Shown here: positions 54,448-63,565 of the stretch, one piece after another | Layout of the letters: each line of letters opens with the position of its first letter | Position numbering within the stretch: position 1 is the first letter of the stretch | Source: Geitlerinema sp. PCC 7407 | Lineage (GTDB): Bacteria > Cyanobacteriota > Cyanobacteriia > PCC-7407 | NCBI RefSeq assembly: GCF_000317045.1 | Contig: NC_019703.1 | Coordinates: forward strand, 3,604,934-3,668,933 | DNA length: 64,000 bases | Reading direction: 5' to 3' | Notes under the pieces: generated by a model | What the model was told of the DNA's origin: nothing | The model's input: the letters and a program-made list of their open reading frames with translations, nothing else | Database searches by the model: none | Program-made: the position numbers and the translations under genes

Positions 54448-54921
54448 ATGGAGAACACCGCGCCGACCCTAGTCCCTGGCCTGCTGCGCCGGGTTCACCA
54501 CATCGCCTTTAATGTCAAAGACCTGCAAGCCTCCCGCCAGTTCTACGGAAATCTTCTGGGGCTGCGGGAGCTCCAGGCCGACGAAGTGCCCAGCACCCTG
54601 GCCGAGCTTTTCGCGGCAGGAAAAGTCGCTAACTTCGTCACCCCAGATGGGACGATCATCGACCTGTTTTGGAAGCCGGACCTCGAGCCGCCCCACCCAG
54701 ACCCCGGCCAGGCTTTCACGCGCACGAGCCACCTAGCCTTTGACATCGCGCCGGAGCACTTTGATCAGGCCGTCGCTGTCTTGCGGCAAAACGCGATCGC
54801 CTTTGATCACGGGCCTGTCATCCGGCCCACGGGCCGCGGCGTCTATTTTTATGACCCCGACGGCTTCATCGTCGAAATTCGCTGCGATCCCCTAGAGAAC
54901 CCCAGCAGCAAACCTGCCTAA
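54448..54921 (+). CDS. VOC/glyoxalase-superfamily protein
   Basis: A 157-residue VOC-fold protein with two beta-alpha-beta-beta-beta units. Metal-ligand candidates are His in RRVHHIAFNV (first strand), Asp/Glu in TIIDLF, His in RTSHLAFDI, and Glu in FIVEIRC. The pattern fits glyoxalase/dioxygenase-like or fosfomycin-resistance-like enzymes; the substrate is unknown. Start ATG 54448 with a GAGGAG ribosome site, 13 bp after the amidohydrolase stop, so likely one operon. Confidence 0.88.
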   Translation: MENTAPTLVPGLLRRVHHIAFNVKDLQASRQFYGNLLGLRELQADEVPSTLAELFAAGKVANFVTPDGTIIDLFWKPDLEPPHPDPGQAFTRTSHLAFDIAPEHFDQAVAVLRQNAIAFDHGPVIRPTGRGVYFYDPDGFIVEIRCDPLENPSSKPA

Positions 54922-55136
54922 AAGCGATCGCCCCCATTGGGACCACAGGATTCTCTGCCGGGGCGATCGCGCTTTCAGATAAGATGATAAGAATGTGTAA
55001 AGCCATGCAAACTACCAAGGCATCTTTAAGAGCCTTGCAAGGTTGCTTGCGTCTAGGCTAGCTTATCTTGTCTGACCCTCAACCGGTCTGAGCCTAGATC
55101 ACCTGATTGCAGATGCCGCACCAACGAGGAAGCGTT

Positions 55137-55388
55137 ATGAGCCAAGAAGATATTTTTAGCCGCGTTCAAAAAATCGTTGCCGACCAGCTGAGCGTAGAGG
55201 CTAGCGAAGTCAAGCCCGAGTCTCACTTCGCCAACGATCTGGGAGCTGATTCTCTCGACACCGTAGAACTCGTCATGGCGCTTGAGGAAGAGTTCGACAT
55301 CGAAATCCCCGACGAAGCCGCCGAAGGCATCGCCACTGTTCAAGCTGCCGTTGACTACATCAGCGAAAAATCAGCGGCTTCTGCCTAA
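55137..55388 (+). CDS. acpP: Acyl carrier protein
   Basis: An 83-residue carrier for fatty-acid synthesis. Ser39 in [13 protein letters not shown] takes the 4'-phosphopantetheine. The acidic helix [16 protein letters not shown] is the partner-binding surface. Start ATG 55137 with GAGGA upstream; longer upstream in-frame reading has no such site. It is followed by fabF after 59 bp, the common cyanobacterial order. Confidence 0.96.
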   Translation: MSQEDIFSRVQKIVADQLSVEASEVKPESHFANDLGADSLDTVELVMALEEEFDIEIPDEAAEGIATVQAAVDYISEKSAASA

Positions 55389-55447
55389 GCTGCTCTCTGC
55401 CCCAACGTTCTGCGTTTTGGGTTAAGAAGCCCGAAAAATTAGAGATC

Positions 55448-56701
55448 ATGACAAATTCAGAGTCAAAAAAGCGCGTTGTTGTTACTGGGCTCGGTGCAAT
55501 CACGCCCATTGGTAAGACCCTCTCGGAATACTGGGATGGTCTTTGCAGTGGGCGCAATGGCATTGGGCCAATCACTCTATTTGATCCGTCCCGTCATGCC
55601 TGCCGCATTGCCGGCGAAGTCAAAGGGTTTGACCCACACGAGTACATGGACCGCAAAGAGGCCAAGCGCATGGATCGCTTTGCCCAGTTTGGGGTCGCTG
55701 CCAGTAAACAGGCAATCGAAGACGCGCAATTTGTCATTAACGACCTCAACGCGGAACAGGTGGGCATCATCATCGGTACCGGTGTGGGTGGCATCAAGGT
55801 CCTAGAAGACCAGCAAGAGATCTACCTCAGCAAAGGTCCCGATCGCTGTAGCCCCTTCATGGTGCCGATGATGATTGCCAACATGGCAGCGGGCTTGACC
55901 GCGATTCATGTCGGCGCCAAAGGACCCAACTCCTGCGCAGTGACGGCTTGTGCTGCTGGCTCGAATGCCATTGGCGACGCTTTTCGCATGGTCCAGGGAG
56001 GCTATGCCCAGGCCATGATTTGCGGTGGAACCGAGGCAGCGATTACGCCCCTCGCCGTGGCAGGCTTTGCGTCCGCACGAGCCCTGTCGACGCGCAATGA
56101 CGACCCAGAGCACGCTTGCCGGCCTTTTGACAAAGACCGAGACGGCTTCGTGATGGGAGAGGGTGCAGGAATTTTGCTGCTGGAAGAGCTAGAGCATGCC
56201 TTGAGCCGGGGCGCCAAGATTTATGCCGAGATGGTGGGCTATGGCATGACCTGTGATGCCTACCACATCACTTCGCCGGTGCCCGGCGGTAGCGGCGCGG
56301 CTCGAGCGATCGAGCTCGCCCTCAAGGATGCAGGCCTACAGCCGGAGCAAGTGGACTACGTCAATGCTCACGGCACCAGCACGCCAGCCAACGACTCTAC
56401 GGAAACCGCAGCCATCAAGAAGGCTATGGGCGATCACGCCTACAAGCTAGCCGTGAGCTCGACGAAGTCGATGACAGGACACCTGTTGGGAGGGTCTGGC
56501 GGCATTGAGGCGGTGGCAACGGTCATGGCGATCGCCAACGATCGCGTTCCTCCCACCATCAACCTTGCCGATCCCGATCCGGCCTGCGACCTCGACTATG
56601 TCGCTCACCAAAGCCGCGCCCAAACCGTGAATGTGGCCCTGTCCAATTCCTTTGGATTTGGCGGCCATAACGTCACCCTCGCCTTCAAAAAATATCAGTG
56701 A
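55448..56701 (+). CDS. fabF: 3-oxoacyl-[acyl-carrier-protein] synthase II
   Basis: A 417-residue thiolase-fold condensing enzyme that elongates fatty acids. The catalytic Cys168 is in TACAAGSNAIG; the two His residues are in NAHGTST (about 310) and TGHLLGG (about 345). Length and motifs are standard. Co-transcribed with acpP by spacing. Confidence 0.96.
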   Translation: MTNSESKKRVVVTGLGAITPIGKTLSEYWDGLCSGRNGIGPITLFDPSRHACRIAGEVKGFDPHEYMDRKEAKRMDRFAQFGVAASKQAIEDAQFVINDLNAEQVGIIIGTGVGGIKVLEDQQEIYLSKGPDRCSPFMVPMMIANMAAGLTAIHVGAKGPNSCAVTACAAGSNAIGDAFRMVQGGYAQAMICGGTEAAITPLAVAGFASARALSTRNDDPEHACRPFDKDRDGFVMGEGAGILLLEELEHALSRGAKIYAEMVGYGMTCDAYHITSPVPGGSGAARAIELALKDAGLQPEQVDYVNAHGTSTPANDSTETAAIKKAMGDHAYKLAVSSTKSMTGHLLGGSGGIEAVATVMAIANDRVPPTINLADPDPACDLDYVAHQSRAQTVNVALSNSFGFGGHNVTLAFKKYQ

Positions 56702-56920
56702 CCTTAAAAAGCCGACGGTTGATGCTGCTATAAAAGGCTCAATCCGGCCTGGGGTTAGGGCGTCACAGAGCTGCACCTAGCCCCCTTTTGTTTGCTTGCC
56801 CGTCGATCCGGCTAATGGGATGATGGGAACTGTATGCGTACTGGGAGCCTTGAGCGCACCTAGGGACGCTGCCTACATCCGAGAATCCAGTGCCAACCCT
56901 GTAGTTCAGTAGAAGAGATC

Positions 56921-58927
56921 ATGGCTGTCGCAACCCAATCCCTCGACGAACTCTGTATTAATGCAATTCGCTTTCTGGCCATTGATGCCGTAGAGAAAGC
57001 AAAGTCTGGCCACCCGGGGTTGCCCATGGGCGCAGCACCGATGGCTTTCGTGCTGTGGGATCGCTTCATGCGGTTCAATCCCAAGAACCCAACCTGGTTC
57101 AACCGCGATCGCTTTGTGCTGTCTGCGGGTCATGGCTGCATGCTGCAGTACGCCCTGCTGCACTTAACCGGTTACGACAGCGTCACGCTAGACGACATCA
57201 AGAGCTTCCGCCAGTGGGGCTCGCGCACCCCGGGTCACCCCGAGAACTTCGAGACCCTGGGCGTTGAAGTGACCACCGGCCCCCTCGGCCAAGGCATCGC
57301 CAACGCTGTGGGTCTGGCCATGGCAGAAGCTCACCTGGCTGCGCGCTTCAACAAGCCCGACAGCACCATCGTCGATCACTACACCTACGTGATCCTGGGT
57401 GACGGCTGCAACATGGAGGGTATCTCGGGTGAGGCTTGCTCCTTGGCCGGTCACCTCGGCCTCGGCAAATTGATCGCCCTCTACGACGACAACCACATCT
57501 CCATCGACGGCTCCACCGACGTCGCCTTCACCGAAGACGTTTCCAAGCGCTTTGAGGCCTACGGTTGGCACGTGCTGCACGTCGAGAACGGCAACACCGA
57601 CCTCGCCGCAATCCAAAAGGCGATCGAAGAAGCGAAGGCCGTCACCGACAAGCCTTCGATGATCAAGGTCACCACCACCATTGGCTATGGCTCCCCCAAC
57701 AAGGCCGACACGGCTGGGGTTCACGGCGCAGCGCTGGGCGGCGACGAAGTCAAGGCAACCCGTGAGAACCTGGGCTGGAACTATGAGCCCTTCAGCATCC
57801 CTGACGATGTTCTGGGCCACTTCCGCAAGGCAGTTGAGCGGGGCGCAAGCAATGAAGCTGAGTGGCAAGAGGCTCTGGCTGCTTACCGGACGAAGTATCC
57901 CGAAGAAGCCAAGGTTTTCGATCGCATCCTGACGGGCGAGCTGCCCGAGGGCTGGGACAAGACCCTGCCCACCTACACCAGCCAAGACAAAGGCGTTGCC
58001 ACTCGGAAGCACTCCGAAATCACGCTGAACGCTTTGGCTCCGACCCTCACCGAGCTGCTGGGCGGCTCTGCTGACCTGACCCACTCCAACCTGACGGAGC
58101 TGAAGGTGAGCGGCGACTTCCAGAAGGGCGCCTACGAAAACCGCAACATCCACTTTGGGGTGCGCGAGCACGCCATGGGTGCTATCTGCAACGGCCTTGC
58201 CCTGCACACTCCGGGTCTGATCCCCTACTGCGCAACCTTCCTGGTCTTCGCAGACTACATGCGGGCAGCGATTCGTCTGTCGGCGCTCTCCCAAGTGGGC
58301 GTCATCTATGTGATGACCCACGACTCCATCGGTCTGGGCGAAGACGGTCCTACCCACCAACCGGTTGAAACCGTTGCGTCTCTGCGCGTCATCCCCAACC
58401 TGCTGGTGATGCGTCCTGCGGACGGCAACGAGACCTCTGCGGCTTACAAAGTAGCTGTGGAAAACCGGAAGCGGCCGACCCTGCTGGCCCTCTCTCGCCA
58501 GAACCTGCCCAACTACGATGAGACCTCCTTCGAGGGTGTCGCGAAGGGCGCTTACATCATCTCTGACAGCGAGGGAACCCCGGACATCATTTTGATCGGT
58601 ACGGGTAGCGAGCTGCAGCTGTGCGTGGAGGCAGCTAAGCAGCTGCGCGGCGAAGGCAAGAAGGTGCGCGTTGTCTCGATGCCTTGCTGTGAGCTGTTTA
58701 ACGAGCAGAGCGCTGAGTACAAAGAGTCTGTGCTGCCCAAAGCCGTGACCAAGCGCGTGGCTGTGGAAGCTGGCTCGACCTTCGGCTGGTGCCGCTATAC
58801 GGGTAGCGAAGGCGCTGTGATCGGGATTGATCACTTCGGTGCCTCTGCGCCCGGTAATGTGTGCCTTGAGAAGTTTGGCTTCACGGTCGAGAACGTCCTG
58901 GCAACCGCCAAGCAAGTTCTGGGCTAG
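56921..58927 (+). CDS. tktA: Transketolase
   Basis: A 668-residue thiamin-diphosphate enzyme of the Calvin cycle and pentose phosphate pathway that moves two-carbon ketol units. It shows [13 protein letters not shown] (about 29-41), the ThDP motif [13 protein letters not shown] (about 155-167), the central pyrimidine-domain Glu region [11 protein letters not shown], and [15 protein letters not shown]. Codon use is strongly biased, as in highly expressed genes. A strong terminator follows. Confidence 0.96.
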   Translation: MAVATQSLDELCINAIRFLAIDAVEKAKSGHPGLPMGAAPMAFVLWDRFMRFNPKNPTWFNRDRFVLSAGHGCMLQYALLHLTGYDSVTLDDIKSFRQWGSRTPGHPENFETLGVEVTTGPLGQGIANAVGLAMAEAHLAARFNKPDSTIVDHYTYVILGDGCNMEGISGEACSLAGHLGLGKLIALYDDNHISIDGSTDVAFTEDVSKRFEAYGWHVLHVENGNTDLAAIQKAIEEAKAVTDKPSMIKVTTTIGYGSPNKADTAGVHGAALGGDEVKATRENLGWNYEPFSIPDDVLGHFRKAVERGASNEAEWQEALAAYRTKYPEEAKVFDRILTGELPEGWDKTLPTYTSQDKGVATRKHSEITLNALAPTLTELLGGSADLTHSNLTELKVSGDFQKGAYENRNIHFGVREHAMGAICNGLALHTPGLIPYCATFLVFADYMRAAIRLSALSQVGVIYVMTHDSIGLGEDGPTHQPVETVASLRVIPNLLVMRPADGNETSAAYKVAVENRKRPTLLALSRQNLPNYDETSFEGVAKGAYIISDSEGTPDIILIGTGSELQLCVEAAKQLRGEGKKVRVVSMPCCELFNEQSAEYKESVLPKAVTKRVAVEAGSTFGWCRYTGSEGAVIGIDHFGASAPGNVCLEKFGFTVENVLATAKQVLG

Positions 58928-59275
58928 GGCGCTGATTTCTTGACGCGTCCCGAGTAATACTCGCGCATAAAACGCCACGACCTCGCGGTCGTGGCGTTTT
59001 TGTTGGCGATCGCGAGCCCCAACCCAAGGCAAGGTAAAGTTTCTCGACGAGGTCCAGCGTCGGGGAAAAAGTGTGGCAAGTTAAAGATGAGGGCTCTTGG
59101 TGTTGGATCGAAAACGCATCGGCCTGCTGGACTTGGAACTTTAAGCATGAGAGGCGGCGGCCCAAACATTCCGCGCGGGAATGGGGCGATCGCGCCTCTC
59201 ACTCAGATTCAGGCGAAGGGCGATCGGTGCCTGTGATCGGCGATCGCGGCGTTTGTACTGGGAGGAAGCAATACT
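58928..59275. other. Region between tktA and the small conserved gene
   Basis: A 348-bp region with the tktA terminator at its left end and several HIP1 sites around 59180-59245. Short open frames overlap it but none looks genuine. Confidence 0.45.
58969..59001 (+). terminator. tktA terminator
   Basis: A 14-bp perfect stem, AAAACGCCACGACC (58969-58982) with GGTCGTGGCGTTTT (58987-59000), loop TCGC, ending in a T-run. A classical intrinsic terminator. Confidence 0.92.
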
Positions 59276-59518
59276 ATGTTTTTGCAGCACAAGCCGACCA
59301 AAAATCTGGTCGAGGTTTTAAGCTTGCCAGATCTGTGGGACCCTTGCCAAACCACGATTTTGGGCCAGTTTCACGCTGGCGAAGAACTCCAAGACCCCGC
59401 TGTTTTCATCAAAGCTGAACTGATGTTTCCATCGGGTGAGGCCCTGCCGATCTGCTGGAAAGATCCGCACTATCGCGAGCGGAACATTCCCCTAGGGGCG
59501 ATCGCCGCCGTTGGCTGA
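59276..59518 (+). CDS. Small conserved cyanobacterial protein
   Basis: An 80-residue protein beginning MFLQHKPTKNLVEVLSLPDL. Motifs such as DLWDPC, FHAGEELQDP and FIKAELMFPSGEALP look strongly constrained, and I believe similar short proteins are widespread in cyanobacteria, without known function. It has a GGAGG ribosome site 10 bases before the ATG. No signal peptide or membrane helix. Confidence 0.8.
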   Translation: MFLQHKPTKNLVEVLSLPDLWDPCQTTILGQFHAGEELQDPAVFIKAELMFPSGEALPICWKDPHYRERNIPLGAIAAVG

Positions 59519-59584
59519 TCCTCCCGAGAGCGCCTCGATCGAGCGGTGGGTGCCGCCGTGAGTGCCCAGTTGAGTCTGTCCCGG

Positions 59585-59637
59585 GTTCAGTTGAAGCGAG
59601 GGGCTCCCCACCAGGGAGCTCCTTGCTTCAACTGAAC
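59585..59637. repeat. 53-base near-perfect palindrome
   Basis: Arms of 24 bases (59585-59608 and 59614-59637) with only two imperfect positions: an outer block GTTCAGTTGAAGC with GCTTCAACTGAAC and an inner GGGGCTCCC with GGGAGCTCC-type pairing. It lies between the small conserved gene and the IS605 right end, about 65 bp outside the element. A T-rich stretch follows 8-9 bases after the right arm on the plus strand. It may be a terminator or cruciform-forming element. Confidence 0.75.
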
Positions 59638-59704
59638 CTCTGATTTTTCACCGTCTTACCATAGGCACCAAAACCTTCTGGGCACAGCCTATACCTTTAT
59701 GAAC

Positions 59705-59800
59705 TACCCCAGCCTAAGAGGCCTGAGGTTTCTGTCGCTTCTTCGCCCCAAGTTGCCGCATACTTCCGCACGCGGTAGAGCTTGACGACTCTGCGACTGA
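59705..59800 (-). ncRNA. Candidate omega RNA of the IS605 element
   Basis: By analogy with other TnpB systems the guide RNA scaffold should cover the tnpB 3' end and the right-end hairpin (59707-59728), which overlaps the tnpB stop codon; the guide would be flank DNA beyond about 59700 on the minus strand. Inferred from family; no transcript evidence. Confidence 0.35.
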
Positions 59801-60952
59801 AGAGGCAAGTTCCTTACCCCTTGCCCAAGCCAGATTGACTTGGGCGGCATTAACATCTCGGTCCTCAACATGATTGCAGTGAGGATTGGCGCAAACATGC
59901 ACCCGGTCAGACAAGGTCTTGGGGGTCAGTTCCCAGCACTTTACGCAGCGCTGAGAGGGCTTTAGCTGCTGAGTGGGAGACTCGACATAGAATCCCCCGG
60001 CTTCAGCCAGCTTGTAGTCCAGGAACTGACCAATCATGCCAAAACCCACGGACAAAATAGAGCGGTTAAGCCCTGCTTTTTGACGGGTCTTGGACTTGCC
60101 CTTGCGGGTCATGTTTTTGACGTTCAGTTTTTCACCGGCCACTAGGCTATTACGGCTCACTATGTGGCTGGTGACTTGGTGAATCCAGTTCTCGCGCTGT
60201 CGGGCAACTTTGCGCTGTAGCTTCGAGACTTTTTGACGCTCACGCGTCCATCGGCGAGAAGCTTTGATCCGCTTCGTTCGGTTGGGAGCGCGCTTGCGTC
60301 TGAGTTTCTTCGAGGCTTGCTTGACCTGGATGTCCCCTTGCCGGATGAACTCAGGTTTGCTGATCTGCTCACCCGTGGATAGGGTGATGGCTTCTTTGCA
60401 CCCCAGATCAATGCCAACAGAACCTTCTCCTGTAGACCGGGCTGGCTCACACTGCACGGTGATGGAGGCATACCATTTGCCGTGTCGCCAGAAGATCGTG
60501 CAGGTGGTGGGTTTGCCCCAGGTCCGAGCTTGTCCCCGCATCTTCAGGCTGCCAAGGTTGCTCAGGTTGAGAGAACCATGCAATCCACTAGTTTCGGCTT
60601 TCCAGCCGGACTTGCAGGGATAGGTCCAGCCTGCATAGCGGCGGGACGCTTTGAATCGGGGATATCCACCCAGTTTCTTGAAGAATCTCTGAAAGGCAAA
60701 GTCGACTCGCTTGAGGGTGGCTTGGAGAGCATGGGAGCCTAGCTCTTTGTACTCTGGCCACACTTCTTTGAAGGCGGGTAGGCTGTTTTGCTGCTCAAAG
60801 TAGTCAACGGCGTGGTTGAACTTCTGATACTGGGTTTTGCGGTTGGCTAACGCGGCGTTGTACAGCCCACAGTGCAGTTTCCGCCAGTAGTGGAGTTTGG
60901 ACTCCTGCTGACGGGTGGGATAAAGCCGGTAGGTGATACGACGTGTTAGCAT
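59714..60952 (-). CDS. tnpB: TnpB, RNA-guided nuclease of the IS605 element
   Basis: A 412-residue TnpB. The RuvC-like triad is complete: Asp182 (GIDLGC), Glu274 (AGEKLNVKNM) and Asp366 (DRDVNAA). The zinc ribbon is Cys336, Cys339, Cys354 and Cys359. The N-terminal MLTRRITYRLYPTRQQ is usual. It differs clearly from the tnpB at 4064-5344, so the two elements are of different lineages. It is divergent from tnpA, with 28 bp between starts. Confidence 0.94.
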   Translation of the reverse strand: MLTRRITYRLYPTRQQESKLHYWRKLHCGLYNAALANRKTQYQKFNHAVDYFEQQNSLPAFKEVWPEYKELGSHALQATLKRVDFAFQRFFKKLGGYPRFKASRRYAGWTYPCKSGWKAETSGLHGSLNLSNLGSLKMRGQARTWGKPTTCTIFWRHGKWYASITVQCEPARSTGEGSVGIDLGCKEAITLSTGEQISKPEFIRQGDIQVKQASKKLRRKRAPNRTKRIKASRRWTRERQKVSKLQRKVARQRENWIHQVTSHIVSRNSLVAGEKLNVKNMTRKGKSKTRQKAGLNRSILSVGFGMIGQFLDYKLAEAGGFYVESPTQQLKPSQRCVKCWELTPKTLSDRVHVCANPHCNHVEDRDVNAAQVNLAWARGKELASSVAESSSSTACGSMRQLGAKKRQKPQAS

Positions 60953-60980
60953 TCTCTCAGCATAGCTTGCCTATAGGTTG

Positions 60981-61391
60981 ATGCAACCCAGTCGCAGAAA
61001 AGGATCTCACTCTGTTTTTTCTATTTACCTACACCTTGTTTTTGTGACCAAATACCGGCAAAAGGTGATTGATGACTCAATGCTGCAAACAATGACTGAG
61101 GTGTTTCAGCGAGTTTGTGTTGCTAACAAGAGCAAGGTGATTGAGGTTAATGGGGAGCCTGACCATGTCCATCTTTTGCTTGACTTGCATCCAGATAACA
61201 ACATTTCTCAGTTGGTTGCGAGCCTGAAGGGGGCGTCTAGTCGTATTGTCAGAAAACAGCACTCAGAGAGGCTAGCAAGTTCTTACACAAAGCCTGTTTT
61301 TTGGTCGAGTTCTTACTATGTTTCTTCTGCGGGGGGCGCGCCGTTGGAGCGAATCAAGCAGTACATTGATGAGCAACCGGGGGTTAATTGA
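60981..61391 (+). CDS. tnpA: TnpA, Y1 HUH transposase (IS200/IS605)
   Basis: A 136-residue single-strand DNA transposase. The HUH motif is in PDHVHLL (His at 62 and 64 of the ATG-started protein) and the nucleophile Tyr is in IKQYIDEQ near the C-terminus. The conserved core KPVFWSSSYYVSS and the start SIYLHLVFVTKYR are present. Start ATG 60981; a TTG one codon upstream is less likely. All catalytic parts appear intact. Confidence 0.94.
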   Translation: MQPSRRKGSHSVFSIYLHLVFVTKYRQKVIDDSMLQTMTEVFQRVCVANKSKVIEVNGEPDHVHLLLDLHPDNNISQLVASLKGASSRIVRKQHSERLASSYTKPVFWSSSYYVSSAGGAPLERIKQYIDEQPGVN

Positions 61392-61461
61392 CTGTTTCCG
61401 CTTTGCTCCAACAGTCGCGCTATCCTTCCCCACCCTTAAGAGGGTTGGGGACTGTCGCAGT

Positions 61462-62526
61462 TTAGTTCACAACGAAATAGCTGTTAACGAGGTCGTGCTC
61501 TAGTTGGTGGGCCTCCATTGCCGTAAACCCAGCATCCCGCAGCATCGCCATAGCAAGTTCATGGCCCCACAGGGTACCGAGGCCCATACCACCCGCCGAC
61601 AGCGACACAGACATGCAGTGCATACACGAGATGGTGTACAGAAAAGGTGCGATCGCGTGATCTAGGTTGCCCTGGACGTGACTAGACCCACGAATCTCCT
61701 GCATCAGGTATGTCCCTGTAGGACGCAAAGCTCGATAGATATTTTGCAGCACAGCATCTGGATGGGCCTGGTCATGGATCGCATCGAAGGTGCAAATGAA
61801 GTCATATTGCTCTATCTCTCCTAGAAGGGCTGCATCTTGCACCTGAAACTCCAAATTTGTCAGGCCTAGACGCTCCGCCTCCGCCCGGGCAGCAGCGATC
61901 GTGTCTTGAGAAAAGTCATAGCCCCGAAAACGGCTTTGGGGGAAATGTCGCGCCAGCTTCATCAGCGCATAGCCATGGCCACAGCCAAGATCCAGCACAT
62001 CAATTCCTCGCTCCAAATCCGCTCTCAGCCCTGGCACCAAAGGCAAAATCTGATCTTCTAGCGCTGCTACCACCGTTTGGCCACTATCCTCCGCCATGAT
62101 TTGGTGGAAGCGGCCATAGGAGCTGTAGGGCACACCGCCCCCGCGATAAAAGCAATCAATGATTTGGTCTTCCACCGTCGCCAGCAGCGGAATAAACTGG
62201 GCCGTCACTGCCAAATTGTTGGGACTGGCAGAGCGCGTCAGACAGGCGGAGTGCTCTGGCGGGAGATAGTAGGTTTTGGCCAAGGCATCGTACTCCACAA
62301 TTTGCCCCGTTACCATGGCCCCTAGCCACTCACGGACGTAGCGCTCATTGAGCCCGGCCGCAGAGGCAATGTGTGCGCTAGTCGACGGAGAAAGCTCAGC
62401 GAGGGTATCAAACAAACCTGTGCGATGGCCAATCGATATCATCAGCGCCAGGGCACCACTGTTGAGAATGCCCACCATCTGCTCAGCAAACGCTTCGGAC
62501 TTGGCAAGATTCAACACGGAGGTCAT
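61462..62526 (-). CDS. SAM-dependent methyltransferase with N-terminal winged helix
   Basis: A 354-residue class I methyltransferase. The N-terminal 100 residues form a winged-helix dimerisation-type domain (GLFDTLAELSPSTSAHIA, NERYVREWLGAMV). The SAM-binding motif I is IDVLDLGCGHGYALMKLA (about 174-191), with FRGYDFSQ as motif II and FICTFDAIHD as post-motif. It resembles Rv2258c-like and small-molecule methyltransferases. Its last codons lie at the IS605 left end, so the C-terminus may have been altered by insertion. It is divergent from the TetR gene, which probably controls it. Confidence 0.88.
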   Translation of the reverse strand: MTSVLNLAKSEAFAEQMVGILNSGALALMISIGHRTGLFDTLAELSPSTSAHIASAAGLNERYVREWLGAMVTGQIVEYDALAKTYYLPPEHSACLTRSASPNNLAVTAQFIPLLATVEDQIIDCFYRGGGVPYSSYGRFHQIMAEDSGQTVVAALEDQILPLVPGLRADLERGIDVLDLGCGHGYALMKLARHFPQSRFRGYDFSQDTIAAARAEAERLGLTNLEFQVQDAALLGEIEQYDFICTFDAIHDQAHPDAVLQNIYRALRPTGTYLMQEIRGSSHVQGNLDHAIAPFLYTISCMHCMSVSLSAGGMGLGTLWGHELAMAMLRDAGFTAMEAHQLEHDLVNSYFVVN

Positions 62527-62848
62527 GTTCTTGTACCAACTGGTTTGTTTTTAGTCCTACCGAAACTCTCCCAAAAATTCCAGAGTATTGCTGTGCTTTT
62601 TGACCTGACAAAATTAACAAGGCGGCTTTCTATTGGTCCAATTCTTTGAAAAATCGGTCTTTTAGTGGCCAGTTAAGAATTGAAACACTTGATTTAAAGA
62701 CGCTTGATCCAAATCGCTTAGATTGCGTTAAGGCTCATTCAGAATTTCAGATGTCTGCGCTTTAGCCCAGAAAAACAGACTATCTAGTCTGTAAAATAGG
62801 AAGTCCCTCTCTCCGGGCAAGTCCCAGACGGTCACAATTTCCTCAAAC
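62527..62848. other. Divergent methyltransferase/tetR control region
   Basis: A 322-bp AT-rich region with an operator-like palindrome near the tetR side. No gene. Confidence 0.6.
62775..62792. promoter_or_regulatory. TetR-type operator
   Basis: ACAGACTA-TC-TAGTCTGT, a perfect 8-2-8 palindrome 56 bp before the tetR ATG. Size, symmetry and place are those of TetR-family operators, and a TAAAAT that could be a -10 box overlaps its right end. Autoregulation of tetR is expected; control of the methyltransferase gene 248 bp away is possible. Confidence 0.72.
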
Positions 62849-63463
62849 ATGTCAAAAAACGGTCAAGCAACGCGACAGCGAATTTTGGATGCGGCGGAAA
62901 CGCTGGTCCTACAGCACAGCCTAGCGGGCACTTCCATTGATATGGTGCTAGCCCAGGCAGGCATCACAAAGGGGGCTTTTTTCTATCATTTCAAGAGTAA
63001 GTCAGCGCTGGCCGAAGCTTTGGTTGAGCGCTATTTGGCCCAAGAGACGCTGATGTTGCAAGAGCTGGTGCAGCGGGCTGAGCGCTTGAGTCGCGATCCG
63101 CTCCAGCAAGTGTTGATATTTTTGGGGCTGTTTCAAGAGGTGCTGGAGCAGGCCGACACTCAGGCAGGCTGCTTGGTGGCGTCCTATGTGTACCAGATGG
63201 CTGACTTGAGCGAAGAAATTCGGGCGATCGCCGCTCAAGGCTTTGCAGATTGGCGTCAGGACTTGAGTCAGCGCTTTGAAACTATCATGGCCCAGTATCC
63301 TCCGCGCTATCCGGTAACGGCGACGGACCTCGCCAATGGTTTTCTGGTGGTAGTCGAGGGGTCTTTGGTGCTGTTGCGGGTACTCCAAGAAGCTCAGCAC
63401 CCCAGTCAGCAACTCGCCCACTATCGCAATTATCTGGAGCTGCTGTTTTTGCCCGATCGCTAG
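62849..63463 (+). CDS. TetR-family transcription regulator
   Basis: A 204-residue regulator. The N-terminal helix-turn-helix is at about 8-52 (RQRILDAAETLVLQHS, GTSIDMVLAQAGITKGAFFYHF). The C-terminal ligand and dimer domain carries the CLVASYVYQMADLSEEI segment seen in the TetR_C subfamily of AcrR-like repressors. Start ATG 62849. The divergent methyltransferase gene and the palindrome suggest a repressor/target pair. Confidence 0.92.
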   Translation: MSKNGQATRQRILDAAETLVLQHSLAGTSIDMVLAQAGITKGAFFYHFKSKSALAEALVERYLAQETLMLQELVQRAERLSRDPLQQVLIFLGLFQEVLEQADTQAGCLVASYVYQMADLSEEIRAIAAQGFADWRQDLSQRFETIMAQYPPRYPVTATDLANGFLVVVEGSLVLLRVLQEAQHPSQQLAHYRNYLELLFLPDR

Positions 63464-63510
63464 GGATTGGGACAGGCGATCGCCCCTCTGCCTCCCAGGC
63501 CGATCGCCGC

Positions 63511-63539
63511 AAAGGCAGCCCCTTTGCGAGGCTGCCTTT
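63511..63539. terminator. Terminator between tetR and porin gene
   Basis: AAAGGCAGCC (63511-63520) and GGCTGCCTTT (63530-63539), a 10-bp perfect stem with a 9-base loop. It serves the convergent genes on both strands. Confidence 0.75.
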
Positions 63540-63565
63540 AGCCAAGGATCCCCCAGTGAAGGAAT

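Larger units (their letters stand above)
59695..61475. mobile_element. Complete IS605-type element
   Basis: Divergent tnpA (plus) and tnpB (minus) flanked by matching end hairpins. The right end at 59707-59728 reads on the minus strand CCTCA-G-GCCT-CTT-AGGC-TGGGG; the left end at 61428-61450 reads CCCCA-A-CCCT-CTTA-AGGG-TGGGG. Both have one bulged base at the same place, as expected for TnpA recognition hairpins. Both proteins appear intact, so the element may be active. The exact cleavage points were not determined. Confidence 0.85.

Noticed and set aside
53499-54458. 319-codon minus-strand open frame
   Set aside because: Antisense to the M20 amidohydrolase gene, with Gly/Asp/Val-rich composition typical of shadow frames.
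57188-59032. 614-codon open frame on the minus strand
   Set aside because: It lies antisense to the complete transketolase gene and arises from strong codon bias; no family pattern or ribosome site.
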